A stretch of DNA of 64,000 bases from DASQUK01 sp963813485 (GCA_963813485.1 CAWEZE010000022.1:175343-239342); one strand, 5' to 3'; shown: positions 1-6,867, counted from the stretch's first letter. A program made the numbers and translations. The notes: a model not told the origin generated them from the letters alone.

Positions 1-567
1 GTTCGGGCCGCGTTCGGGATCGTCGCCCCACTCGGTGCGGAGTGTGTCCCAGGTCGCCCAAGACGACGCCGCCGCGAGGGCGTCGACCACTTCTGCGCGG
101 GTGGCCGCAGCCAACGCGACCAACTCCGTCGCGAACACCTGCTCCACCTCGGCGCGCAGGAACGCGGAGCCGGCGTGCATGGCCCGCCGGATCTCCGGAG
201 CGAACGGACCGTGGACGCCCGCCGCCACCCGGAACGGGGTCATCGCCTCGAGCAGGTTGGCCCGCTGCTCGACAAAGCGGGCGAGCCGCTCGTCGAGCGG
301 CAGCGTCGCATCGACGGGGACGACCAACGCGGCCATGCGCTCGGCGATCCTCTCGGTGACGGCGATGTGCAGCGACGGGAGGTCGTCGAAGTGCTGGAAC
401 ACCGAGCGCACCGACACGCCGGCGCGCTCGGCGATCCGGGGGGCGGTCGGCCGCAGGTCCCCCTCCTCGACCAGCGCGATGCAGGCATCGACGATGGCCT
501 CGCGGGTGCGCAGGGCCCGGGCGGAACGCCCGTCGGCGGGCACGGCAGTTGCGGCGGTTTCTTGCAC
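1..567 (-). CDS. TetR-family transcriptional regulator, 3' end outside the window
   Basis: The reading frame starts at a GTG (567) and is still open at base 1, giving at least 189 residues. The N-terminal part has the TetR helix-turn-helix layout: a basic start with RTREAIVDACIALVEEG, then RIAERAGVSVRSVFQHFDD as the recognition helix region. The rest is a helical ligand-binding domain with no recognisable specificity. A TAACCT hexamer at 577-582 lies 9 nt before the GTG, so the transcript is probably leaderless. The next gene on the same strand (SnoaL-like, stop at 580) ends 12 nt upstream of this start, so the two may also be co-transcribed. The ligand and target genes cannot be inferred. 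Confidence 0.85.
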   Translation of the reverse strand, partial: MQETAATAVPADGRSARALRTREAIVDACIALVEEGDLRPTAPRIAERAGVSVRSVFQHFDDLPSLHIAVTERIAERMAALVVPVDATLPLDERLARFVEQRANLLEAMTPFRVAAGVHGPFAPEIRRAMHAGSAFLRAEVEQVFATELVALAAATRAEVVDALAAASSWATWDTLRTEWGDDPERGPN

Positions 568-576
568 TTGCCCTGC

Positions 577-582
577 AGGTTA
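577..582 (-). promoter_or_regulatory. Putative leaderless -10 element of the TetR gene
   Basis: TAACCT on the minus strand, 9 nt before the GTG start at 567. It matches the TANNNT spacing seen before many other genes here. No convincing -35 is visible. Confidence 0.35.
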
Positions 583-975
583 TCGGGGAGCGGTCGGTGC
601 CACAGGCGAGCCGTGGTGCAGCACCATGCGCCAGCGACCGTCGATGCGGCGGAACACGTTGACCGCCGCCACCGTCCCGCCCACCTGCTCCCCGATCAGG
701 TTCTCGTCGACGGTGACCCACGCGAGCTCGCCGGCCAGATGCACACGCTCGTCGGTGAGGATGAACTGCAGGTGCTGTGGGCCGCCGAAAAGGGCGAACC
801 ACGACCCGGCCACGGCGCCCCAGCCGTGCAGGGTCTTCCAGCCCGGATGCGTGCACACCACCTCGTCGTCGTGCACCCACACGTCGGACATGGCGTCGAG
901 ATCCCGATCCTCGAACGCCTCGTAGAAGTCCCGGTTGGCGGCCAGGACCGCCTCGACGTCGACCGCTTCCGGCAT
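580..975 (-). CDS. SnoaL-like / NTF2-fold protein (131 aa)
   Basis: This small single-domain protein has the SnoaL_3/DUF4440 pattern: an N-terminal helix ANRDFYEAFEDRDLDAMSDV, then VWVHDDEVVCTHPGW and a C-terminal sheet ending RRIDGRWRMVLHHGSP. The family adopts the NTF2 fold, and members range from cyclases and isomerases to stress proteins, so no reaction can be assigned. The ATG at 975 is preferred over the upstream in-frame codons because the conserved domain begins just after it and a TAGGGT -10 sits 7 nt upstream (983-988). It is divergent from the alpha/beta hydrolase at 1049 and lies directly upstream of the TetR gene on the same strand. Confidence 0.8.
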   Translation of the reverse strand: MPEAVDVEAVLAANRDFYEAFEDRDLDAMSDVWVHDDEVVCTHPGWKTLHGWGAVAGSWFALFGGPQHLQFILTDERVHLAGELAWVTVDENLIGEQVGGTVAAVNVFRRIDGRWRMVLHHGSPVAPTAPR

Positions 976-982
976 CGCGCCG

Positions 983-988
983 ACCCTA
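983..988 (-). promoter_or_regulatory. Putative leaderless -10 element of the SnoaL-like gene
   Basis: TAGGGT on the minus strand, 7 nt before the ATG at 975, the spacing expected of a leaderless actinobacterial promoter. Confidence 0.45.
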
Positions 989-1048
989 TCGCCGCCGAGC
1001 GGGACCGCCGGTTGGGCCGCCGGCCAGGGCCACTGCCAGCATGGCGGC

Positions 1049-1897
1049 GTGCCCTCGATCCAGCAGGTGCCCTCGACCGACGGTGTCACGCTCGCACTCA
1101 TCGACCTCGGTGGCGACGGTCCGCCGCTCCTTTTCTGCCACCCCACGGGGTTCCACGGGATGATCTGGGCACCGTTGGCCGCGCACCTGGCGGGAGTCGC
1201 TCACAGCTGGGCGGTCGACTTCCGCGGCCATGGCGACAGCACGGCGCCGGCGTCCATGGACTTCGCCTGGGACCGCATGGTCGATGATGTCCTCGCCATC
1301 ATCGACCACCTGGGAACGACCGACGTGAAGGCCGTCGGCCATTCCATGGGCGGTGCCGCCCTCTTGGTGGCCGAGATACGCCGGCCGGGCACATTTGCCG
1401 GGCTCTGGCTCTACGAGCCCATCGTGTTCCCCAGATCCGAGGGCGCGCCCAACTCCAACCCGATGGCCGCCGCGGCGCGGCGCCGCCGTCCCGCGTTTCC
1501 CGACCACGAGGCGGCCTACGCCAACTTCGCCGCCAAGCCGCCGCTCGACACCCTCGATCCCGCGGCGTTGCGGGCCTACGTGGACCATGGGCTGCGAGCT
1601 CGCCACACCGCCGATGGCGACCATGGCGTCGAGCTCAAGTGCACGCCCGAGGTGGAAGCCCTGGTGTTCGAGAACGGGGCCGCGGCCAGTGCATTCGATC
1701 GCCTGTCCGAGGTGCGGATCCCGGTCACCGTCGCGGCCAGCGGCGACGGCGGCGGTCCTGCGCAGGTTGCGCCGCTCGTCGCCGACGCGCTGGCCCAAGG
1801 ACGCTTCGAACGGTTCCCTCACCTCACCCACTTCGGCCCGATGGAGGACCCGGCCGGCATCGCCGCCGCCATCCGGGCCGCGCTGGATCTCGGCTGA
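1049..1897 (+). CDS. Alpha/beta-hydrolase fold protein (282 aa)
   Basis: The protein has the alpha/beta hydrolase order of motifs: an oxyanion strand LLFCHPTGFHG near residue 30, DFRGHGDS near residue 57, the nucleophile elbow GHSMGG with Ser99, and a late His in FPHLTHFGPMEDP. No signal peptide is visible, so it is probably a cytoplasmic esterase, lipase or epoxide-hydrolase-like enzyme with unknown substrate. The GTG at 1049 is chosen because the family-like sequence begins at IQQVPSTDGVTLALIDLGG and the upstream extension is low-complexity. The gene is intact and divergent from the SnoaL-like gene. Confidence 0.85.
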   Translation: MPSIQQVPSTDGVTLALIDLGGDGPPLLFCHPTGFHGMIWAPLAAHLAGVAHSWAVDFRGHGDSTAPASMDFAWDRMVDDVLAIIDHLGTTDVKAVGHSMGGAALLVAEIRRPGTFAGLWLYEPIVFPRSEGAPNSNPMAAAARRRRPAFPDHEAAYANFAAKPPLDTLDPAALRAYVDHGLRARHTADGDHGVELKCTPEVEALVFENGAAASAFDRLSEVRIPVTVAASGDGGGPAQVAPLVADALAQGRFERFPHLTHFGPMEDPAGIAAAIRAALDLG

Positions 1898-1946
1898 CAC
1901 GATCGCCCCTCTCCGAGGGTCCGCCGTCGATGTCACACCCCGCGCC

Positions 1947-1952
1947 TACTGT
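1947..1952 (+). promoter_or_regulatory. Putative leaderless -10 element of the RecB-like nuclease gene
   Basis: TACTGT followed by 7 nt and the ATG at 1960. This spacing supports 1960 rather than the upstream ATG at 1930 as the start codon. Confidence 0.45.
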
Positions 1953-1959
1953 CGGCGGC

Positions 1960-2804
1960 ATGGCGTTTCCGGTGCCACGATCGCTGAGCCCGTCCAAGGT
2001 GTCGTCGTTCACCGACTGCGCGCTCGCCTTCCGGTTCTCGGTGATCGACCGGCTGCCGGAGCCCCCGTCACCGGCGGCCACCAGGGGCACGCTGGTCCAC
2101 GCCGCCCTCGAGCGCCTCCACCTGTTGCCGCCCGCCGAGCGCACTGTCGACGCCGCGTTGGCCTGCCTGGCGGACGCCGCCATCGACCTGCGCGACGACC
2201 CCGAATACGTCGGCCTCGAGCTCAGCGCCGACGACGAGGTCGCGTTCCACGCCGAGGCCGCACAGCTCGTGCGCAATTATTTTCGGCTGGAGGATCCTCG
2301 CACCGTGAGAGCAATCGGCCTCGAGCTGATGCTCACGGCCGAGGTCGACGGCCTGCCCCTGCGGGGGATCATCGACCGCCTCGAGCTCGACGGCGACGGC
2401 GGCCTCGTGGTCACCGACTACAAGACGGGTTCCGCGCCATCGACCCAGTACGAGCGCAAGCGCCTGTCCGGGGTCCACATCTACTCGCTGCTGTGCGAGG
2501 AGCTGCTGGGCCGGCGACCGACTCGGGTGCAGCTGCTGTTCCTGCGCGATCCGCTGGCCATCATCACCGAGCCGAGCGATCGCTCGACTCGCGGCACCCG
2601 GCGCACGCTGGGGGCGGTGTGGCAGGCGGTCGAGCGCGCCTGCGCATCGCGAGGACTTCCGGCCCCAGCCCTCCCGGCTGTGCGAGTGGTGCTCGTTCCG
2701 GGCCTACTGCCCCGCCTTCGGCGGAGACCCGTCCGACGCGCGGGCGCTGGCCGAGCGTCACGGAGGCCGAGGCGAAGCAGCAGCCGGCACTCGAGCTCGC
2801 CTGA
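1960..2804 (+). CDS. RecB-type PD-(D/E)XK exonuclease with Fe-S cluster cysteines (frameshifted)
   Basis: The first 230 residues match the stand-alone RecB/Cas4-like nuclease domain: SPSKVSSFTDCALAFRF with Cys20, a GTLVHAALERL helix, then the catalytic core GIIDRLELDGDGG and VVTDYKTGSAP (Asp, Asp-x-Lys). Near 2640 the frame changes. The second frame gives FRPQPSRLCEWCSFRAYC, supplying the C-x2-C-x5-C that, with Cys20, makes the four ligands of the AddB-type 4Fe-4S nuclease. A second frame change near 2750 is needed to reach the stop at 2804 (ending QQPALELA). I treat both as sequence errors in one gene of about 280 aa. The role is probably DNA end processing or repair; no helicase partner is adjacent. 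Confidence 0.75.
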
Positions 2805-2822
2805 CGTCGGCACACCGTCCCG

Positions 2823-3381
2823 ATGCCGGGCCTCCTCGACGACATCATCCGGGCGATAGGCCGCTTCGACCGAGCCATCGACGAACGCGTCGACCGCTTC
2901 CGGGGGCATCCGCACATCGACCGGCTGATGTACGCCGCATCCGAGCTCGGTGACTTCAGCCTGGTATGGCACCTGGTGAACACCGGGCGAGCCCTGGCAC
3001 CCGATCGCCGCCTGAGCCACGCCGTCAGGGTCGCCGCCATCCTCGGCGTGGAATCGGCGCTGGTCAACGGCCCGGTGAAGAGCCTGTTCCGGCGCCACCG
3101 GCCTCGCCTGGGAGCAGGCGAGGCCGCTACGGTTGCGCCACCCGCGCACGTCGAGCTTCCCCTCGGGCCATGCCTCCGCGGCCCTGACCGCGGCCGGTGT
3201 GCTGAGCCAAGGCGACCCGTTGTGGCCGCTCTACTACGCGATCGGTGCGGTGGTGGCGAGCAGCCGGGTATACGTGAAGATCCATCACCCCTCGGACGTG
3301 GTGGCGGGCGCGGTTCTCGGCGTGGTGCTGGCCCACCTCGCACGGCGGGCATGGCCGTTTCCTGCCGACGCGCCGGAATGA
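2823..3381 (+). CDS. PAP2-family phosphatase (frameshifted)
   Basis: The three acid-phosphatase signature blocks are present but split between two frames: KSLFRRHRPRLGAG in the first, then RHPRTSSFPSGHASAALTAA and SSRVYVKIHHPSDVVAG in the second. The break falls between about 3100 and 3135. Joined, the protein is about 185 aa with several membrane segments, typical of small undecaprenyl-diphosphate or phosphatidate phosphatases acting at the outer face of the membrane. The stop at 3381 overlaps the ATG at 3378 of the DsbA-like reading frame (ATGA), so the two are probably co-transcribed. The apparent long ORF that joins the PAP2 N-terminus to the DsbA domain is an artefact of the frameshift. 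Confidence 0.8.
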
Positions 3382-3410
3382 GTTGGCGCGCCAGCCCGTT
3401 GACCCACCCG

Positions 3411-4010
3411 ATGACCAACTTCGCCGTGACTTGGGACTATCGGTGCCCGTTCGCCCGCAACGCGCACGAGCACATCATCGAGGCGCTACGTGCCGGCGCT
3501 CCGTGGACCGTCCAATTCGTGCCGTTCTCGTTGGCACAGGTTCACGTCGCCGAGGGCGAGCCCGACATATGGGCCCGTCCGCAGGACGACTCCGGGCTGC
3601 TCGCCATGCAGGCGGCGGTGGTGGTGCGAGACCAGTTCGCCGACCGGTTCCTCGACGTCCACGAGGCGTTGTTCGCACTGCGTCACGACGAGGGCAAGCA
3701 CCTGGAGGATCCCGACGAGGTGCGCCGCGTCCTCACGGAGTCCGGCGTGGGCGCCGACAAGGTCTTCGCCGAGATCGACGCCGGGTGGGCACTTGAGCGG
3801 GTCCGGGTCGAGCACACCGCCGCGGCCGAGGATCATGAGGTGTGGGGCGTCCCGACCTTCGTCCAGGGTGAGGGGGCGGTCTTCGTGCGCCTCATGGAGC
3901 GCCCTCGAGGCGACGCCGAGCTGGCGACGCGGACCATCGAACGCGTGGTGGCGCTGCTGGCCGAGTTCCCCGAGCTCAACGAGTTCAAGCACACTTCGCT
4001 GAAACGCTGA
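3411..4010 (+). CDS. DsbA-family thioredoxin-fold protein (199 aa)
   Basis: The sequence has the DsbA/FrnE layout: an N-terminal strand FAVTWDYRCPFARNAHEH where the CxxC active site would be, a long helical insertion, and the cis-Pro loop VWGVPTFVQGEGAVFVR near residue 145. Only the first cysteine of the CxxC is present (CPFA), so it cannot make the usual intramolecular disulfide; it may be a monothiol or a non-redox member. The ATG at 3411 fits the family N-terminus; an in-frame ATG at 3378, overlapping the PAP2 stop, would add 11 residues. No signal peptide is seen, so it is likely cytoplasmic. Confidence 0.75.
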   Translation: MTNFAVTWDYRCPFARNAHEHIIEALRAGAPWTVQFVPFSLAQVHVAEGEPDIWARPQDDSGLLAMQAAVVVRDQFADRFLDVHEALFALRHDEGKHLEDPDEVRRVLTESGVGADKVFAEIDAGWALERVRVEHTAAAEDHEVWGVPTFVQGEGAVFVRLMERPRGDAELATRTIERVVALLAEFPELNEFKHTSLKR

Positions 4011-4050
4011 GAATCGCCCCTACAGGCCCCCTGACCAGGGAGCGGTCGCT

Positions 4051-4805
4051 CTACCCGTCCCCCTCGGTCCTCAGCGAGTCCTCAGCAGGTTGAGCGAGCG
4101 CACGGTCGACCGCCTGGCGGATGATCTCGTCGTCGCCCGGCCACATGTGCGCGTAGCTGTTCAACGTCGTCGCCGCGGACGCGTGGCCGAGGGCATGCTG
4201 GACCGCCTTCACCGAGCAACCCACGCTGATGAGCATGCTGGCGAAGGCGTGGCGCAGGTTGTGGTAGCGCATCGCCCGCACGCCGCGGCCTTGGCGGCCT
4301 TGCGCCACCAGTAACCGAAGTCGTTGTAGTTGACCGGCTGCCCGTCCCGGTGGAGCACGAACCCGTCGTGGCGGCGTCCGACGTGGGCGCCGAGCTGGTC
4401 GAGTACGAAGTCGGACGCGGGGATGGTCCGGTACGACGCCGCCGACTTCGGCGGACCGAATTCCGCGACGCCGTGGCGCGAGAGCCACTGGCGGTCTATG
4501 CGCACGGCGCGCTCGAGCCACAGCACCCGGTCGAGCGTGAGCCCGGCAGCCTCACCCGCCCGCAGGCCGAGCCCGGCCCCCAGCACAACGGCCGGTTCGA
4601 GCCACGACACGGCCGCCTCGTAGACCGCTGCCACCTGCTCGGTGGTGGGCGACACGACCTCGCCCTTGGCCCGGGCTGGAAGCTTCACTCCCCTGGCCGG
4701 GTTCTTCGGCAGTAGCCCGTCATCGACCGCTGCCTCGAGCAGCGTGGCGAGCTTGGCGTACACGATGGCCACGGTGGCCGGCGCGAGCTGCCGCAGTTGC
4801 AACAC
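4051..4805 (-). pseudogene. Tyrosine recombinase (phage-type integrase), 5'-truncated and frameshifted
   Basis: The catalytic domain is recognisable: GAGLGLRAGEAAGLTLDRV carries the first catalytic Arg, a middle DNA-binding region follows, and after a frame change near 4270-4290 comes YHNLRHAFASMLISVGCS (HxxR), then VQHALGHASAATTLNSYAH with the nucleophile Tyr. The N-terminal arm-binding and most of the SAM-like core-binding domain are missing, because an in-frame TAG lies about 60 nt upstream of the first possible start (GTG 4805). Full-length relatives are 350-400 aa, whereas only about 250 remain. This looks like the decayed integrase of an integrated element. It marks the left side of a 4 kb stretch of small unrecognised genes. 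Confidence 0.75.
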
Positions 4806-4905
4806 GGCGCGGGCGTATCCGGGTTTGAGGCTCGACGCAACCCGAGTCAGGAGTGGTGACCGGTGGTCGAGGGGCTAGCGCCCGGGCTCGAACCCCACAG
4901 GTGCG

Positions 4906-5487
4906 TTAGATAGCGCCGAGCGCGAAGGCGATGCAGTCGCCTTGACTCTTGAACGGCTGCCCGGCCATGTCCGTGTAGTTGCGCCAGCCGCCGTCCCGGC
5001 ATTGGGCTTTGGTCGGCGCGTCGCGGACCGCGATGTCACCCAATGAGAGCGGAGACAGGCCAACCCCACCCACATCCGAACAGCCCGCGGGTAGGAGGCC
5101 CACGCCCACGCCGAACTCATCGGCCGGCGATCCAGTGGAACCGTTATCAGCCACAACGACCCTCAACGGCCCGAGGAACGTGCTACGAAAGCCAATGACA
5201 GCGCGGTTTCCCTCGACCGCGAGACATGTCACGGGACCTTCGAACCTCACTCGGGCGACAGTGCCTCGTATCGGTATCTCGAGGACGAACGAAACGGCGC
5301 CGCTCGGGTCTCCGCCCAGTGGGTCGCTGCGGGCGTTGATGGAAATTTCGTGGAAGAGCCCAACCTCGCCACCGCCAACGACCAAATCGTGCGGGGGCAC
5401 CGGGGCCGTCGCTGCCGCCCCGGCAGGAACGCCCAGCGCCACCACCGTCACGAACACAGCGAACAGGGACGCCGCAACTCGACTCAT
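4906..5487 (-). CDS. Secreted protein of unknown function with a C-terminal CRDGGWRNY...GDCIAF motif (193 aa)
   Basis: The ATG at 5487 has a strong ribosome-binding site (GGGGAGGAGGGG) and begins a classical signal peptide: MSRVAASLFAVFVTVVALGV followed by PAGAAA. The mature part is beta-rich and has paired cysteines (GPVTCLAVEG, LPAGCSD). It ends with KAQCRDGGWRNYTDM and FKSQGDCIAFA, a short Cys-Gly-Gly-Trp...Gln-Gly-Asp-Cys motif seen at the end of many uncharacterised secreted bacterial proteins. Function is unknown. It lies in the accessory island next to the truncated integrase and is divergent from the small membrane protein at 5739. Confidence 0.75.
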   Translation of the reverse strand: MSRVAASLFAVFVTVVALGVPAGAAATAPVPPHDLVVGGGEVGLFHEISINARSDPLGGDPSGAVSFVLEIPIRGTVARVRFEGPVTCLAVEGNRAVIGFRSTFLGPLRVVVADNGSTGSPADEFGVGVGLLPAGCSDVGGVGLSPLSLGDIAVRDAPTKAQCRDGGWRNYTDMAGQPFKSQGDCIAFALGAI

Positions 5488-5738
5488 GGTCCCCTCCTCC
5501 CCAACGAAGCGCACTGTGATCATGCGCTTGACCGAGAACTACAGACAAGACGTGGCGGGCACACCGATCTGCCGCTCTCGCGCCAGTCGTACAGCACTGA
5601 CGATCCGACGGGCGAACGCCGCCCGCAGCGGGCGATCTGCGAGGGTGACAGATCAGAGTGGAGGTCGCCACCTGTCGAAGCGGCGGGTTCGTCGAGCAAC
5701 AACACGGTTGTCGGCGACGCGGGCCTGCGCGCTTGCGG

Positions 5739-5963
5739 ATGCGCCGATTCTTCGGCGTGGTCTTCTTTTGGCTCGTCATCGTTTCGGGCTTCGTGGGCGG
5801 GGCGAAGGGCGACTGGCCGGATTGGCTCCTGGGTGTCGTGCTCGCGGTCGTCGCTGCGATCTCGATCATCACCACCAGCGGCCGGCGAACACCCCGAGAA
5901 CGAGTCGTTCTCGGAGTCATGGGCATCGCCGCGGCCGTCGCCCTTGTCCGCGCTCTTGGCTAG
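5739..5963 (+). CDS. Small membrane protein (74 aa), unknown
   Basis: The ATG at 5739 opens MRRFFGVVFFWLVIVSGFVG, a membrane segment. WPDWLLGVVLAVVAAISIIT and VVLGVMGIAAAVALVRALG supply two more. A basic loop (GRRTPRER) lies between the second and third segments. No family is recognised. The codon pattern (G/C third positions) fits coding sequence in this frame, and longer upstream in-frame codons give an arginine-rich extension typical of noise, so the shorter start is used. About 250 nt of non-coding sequence separate it from the divergent secreted-protein gene. Confidence 0.55.
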   Translation: MRRFFGVVFFWLVIVSGFVGGAKGDWPDWLLGVVLAVVAAISIITTSGRRTPRERVVLGVMGIAAAVALVRALG

Positions 5964-6023
5964 AAGTCGATGATCCCGCGTACGTTCCGCTCCCTTCAGG
6001 GATACCGATCTGCCTGATCGGTG

Positions 6024-6287
6024 TCACCGGTAGAACTGCTCTTGGCCGGGTGCGTAGCGGTCGGTGGGGTGCCGGCCGTTGAAGTCCTGGCGGGGTTCCC
6101 GCCGCAGCCGCTCGATGGTCTCGTAGTCGAACCCGGTCACCGCGGCTAGGTGCTCGAGGGTGCAGCCGGTGGCGAGAGCTCGGCTCATCTCGTAGCGGAG
6201 GCCCTCGCGCCAGTGGACGGATTTCAGCGCCGTGTTCCAGACCGTCTCTAGCTGTTGGAGCTGACGCTCAGACAAGTCATCGAACAT
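6024..6287 (-). CDS. Small HTH-like protein (87 aa) downstream of the micropeptide array
   Basis: This is a soluble, charged, probably all-helical protein. The N-terminus DLSERQLQQLETVWNTALKS is amphipathic, and residues 40-63 (ATGCTLEHLAAVTGFDYETI then ERLR) have the spacing of a helix-turn-helix, so DNA binding is a fair guess. The C-terminal tail (RHPTDRYAPGQEQFYR) is polar and conserved-looking but matches nothing I know. It is the last gene on the minus strand after four micropeptide genes, separated by 80 nt, and has its own possible leaderless -10 (TACCCT, 6296-6301) 8 nt before the ATG. It could regulate the array or be its cytoplasmic partner; neither is shown. Confidence 0.6.
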   Translation of the reverse strand: MFDDLSERQLQQLETVWNTALKSVHWREGLRYEMSRALATGCTLEHLAAVTGFDYETIERLRREPRQDFNGRHPTDRYAPGQEQFYR

Positions 6288-6295
6288 TTGTTCGT

Positions 6296-6301
6296 AGGGT
6301 A
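6296..6301 (-). promoter_or_regulatory. Putative leaderless -10 element of the 87-aa HTH-like gene
   Basis: TACCCT on the minus strand, 8 nt before the ATG at 6287. There is no Shine-Dalgarno sequence here, unlike the micropeptide genes upstream. Confidence 0.35.
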
Positions 6302-6368
6302 TCGCGGTGGACGCGAAACCGCCCCGGCCGAAACCGAGGGCGGTGTTCTCTTCGGTGGGTACCGCGAC

Positions 6369-6482
6369 TCAGTCGACCGCTTGCACCGAGAGCCCGGCGA
6401 GGACGGCCGGTGTCGCGACCGCCGCCGCTGTCGCTGTCGCAGCGAACAGGGCGGCCCACAGGAGGCGGATTCGTCCAGTCAT
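6369..6482 (-). CDS. Leader-like micropeptide, array copy 4, divergent (37 aa)
   Basis: This reading frame starts with MTGRIRLLWAALFAATATA, followed by AAVATPAVLAGLSVQAVD. It shares with the other three copies the (T/G)R(A/I)RL basic start, an alanine-rich hydrophobic core, an A-x-P-A motif and a terminal Asp before the stop, but is the most diverged and has lost the aromatic tail. A GGAG Shine-Dalgarno sequence overlaps the previous stop codon (TGAGGAGCTGACG, then ATG). The distance from the previous start is 127 nt, against 129 nt between the other copies. Function is unknown. Confidence 0.6.
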   Translation of the reverse strand: MTGRIRLLWAALFAATATAAAVATPAVLAGLSVQAVD

Positions 6483-6492
6483 CGTCAGCTCC

Positions 6493-6609
6493 TCAGTCCA
6501 GAAAGTTGTAGGTGATGCCGGCCTGGATCATCGCCGGGGCTCCGACCAAGGCCGCGGTGGTGGCGGCGGCCAGCAACCCGGCCAAGATCAGACGTGCGCG
6601 TGTGAACAT
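6493..6609 (-). CDS. Leader-like micropeptide, array copy 3 (38 aa)
   Basis: The N-terminal 20 residues are MFTRARLILAGLLAAATTAA, followed by LVGAPAMIQAGITYNFLD. A short basic n-region (TRAR), a hydrophobic core and A-P-A at residues 24-26 look like a Sec signal peptide; cleavage there would release MIQAGITYNFLD (12 residues). Alternatively it could stay as a single-pass membrane peptide. The leader is identical to copy 2 for the first 28 residues, while the tail differs. A GGAGG Shine-Dalgarno site starts inside the previous gene's stop context, so translation is probably coupled. Confidence 0.7.
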   Translation of the reverse strand: MFTRARLILAGLLAAATTAALVGAPAMIQAGITYNFLD

Positions 6610-6621
6610 CTCAGCGCCTCC

Positions 6622-6738
6622 TCAGTCGATCCCGTTGAAGATGATGCCGGCGTGGATCATGGCCGGGGCTCCGACCAAGGCCGCGGTGGTCGCGGCGGCC
6701 AGCAGGCCGGCCAAGATCAGACGTGCTCGTGTGAACAT
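6622..6738 (-). CDS. Leader-like micropeptide, array copy 2 (38 aa)
   Basis: It has the same leader as copy 3 (MFTRARLILAGLLAAATTAA, LVGAPA) followed by the tail MIHAGIIFNGID. The predicted processed peptide is 12 residues and differs from copy 3 at four or five positions, while the 26-residue leader does not differ. Twelve nucleotides separate it from the stop of copy 1 and contain GGAGG. This pattern of constant leader and variable tail is what one expects if the tail is the functional part. Confidence 0.7.
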   Translation of the reverse strand: MFTRARLILAGLLAAATTAALVGAPAMIHAGIIFNGID

Positions 6739-6750
6739 CTCAGCGCCTCC

Positions 6751-6867
6751 TCAGTCGATGAAGTTGAAGGTGATGCCGGCTTGGACCACGGCCGGCGCCC
6801 CGACGAGGACGGCGGTGGTTGCGGCGGCCAGCAGGCCGGCACACAAGAGGCGGATTCGTCCAGACAT
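6751..6867 (-). CDS. Leader-like micropeptide, array copy 1, promoter-proximal (38 aa)
   Basis: The first 20 residues are MSGRIRLLCAGLLAAATTAV, followed by LVGAPAVVQAGITFNFID. The leader differs from copies 2 and 3 at the start (SGRIRLLC), but the hydrophobic core, the G-A-P-A motif at 23-26 and the tail consensus (V/I)QAGIT(F/Y)NF(I/L)D are kept. An AAAGGAG ribosome site lies 6-12 nt before the ATG. It is the first gene of the array and faces the divergent secreted-peptide gene at 6975 across about 107 nt, which must hold the array promoter. Confidence 0.7.
   Translation of the reverse strand: MSGRIRLLCAGLLAAATTAVLVGAPAVVQAGITFNFID

Larger units (their letters stand above)
6369..6867 (-). 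repeat. Tandem array of four micropeptide genes, period 129/129/127 bp
   Basis: Four start codons (6867, 6738, 6609, 6482) lie 129, 129 and 127 nt apart on the minus strand. Each encodes 37-38 residues, and each intergenic linker is only 10-12 nt. The three linkers have the form stop-plus-ribosome-site, TGAGGAGG...CTGAG before ATG or a close variant. The repeated unit is therefore a gene plus its ribosome-binding site, duplicated in tandem. Copies 2 and 3 are nearly identical over the leader half and differ in the last ten codons. The unit length, intact frames and conserved translation signals argue against a CRISPR or simple tandem repeat. Confidence 0.8.

Noticed and set aside
2823..4010. 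Long ORF joining the PAP2 N-terminus to a DsbA domain
   Set aside because: It arises because a frame change within the PAP2 gene puts its N-terminus in the same frame as the next gene. The PAP2 motifs 2 and 3 continue in another frame to a stop at 3381.
4860..4910. tRNA gene
   Set aside because: Only a T-arm-like 15-nt stretch is present and its stem does not pair fully. No D- or anticodon arm can be drawn.
6369..6867. CRISPR-like tandem repeat
   Set aside because: The repeat period is 129 nt with coding content and no unique spacers, so it is a gene array and not a CRISPR.
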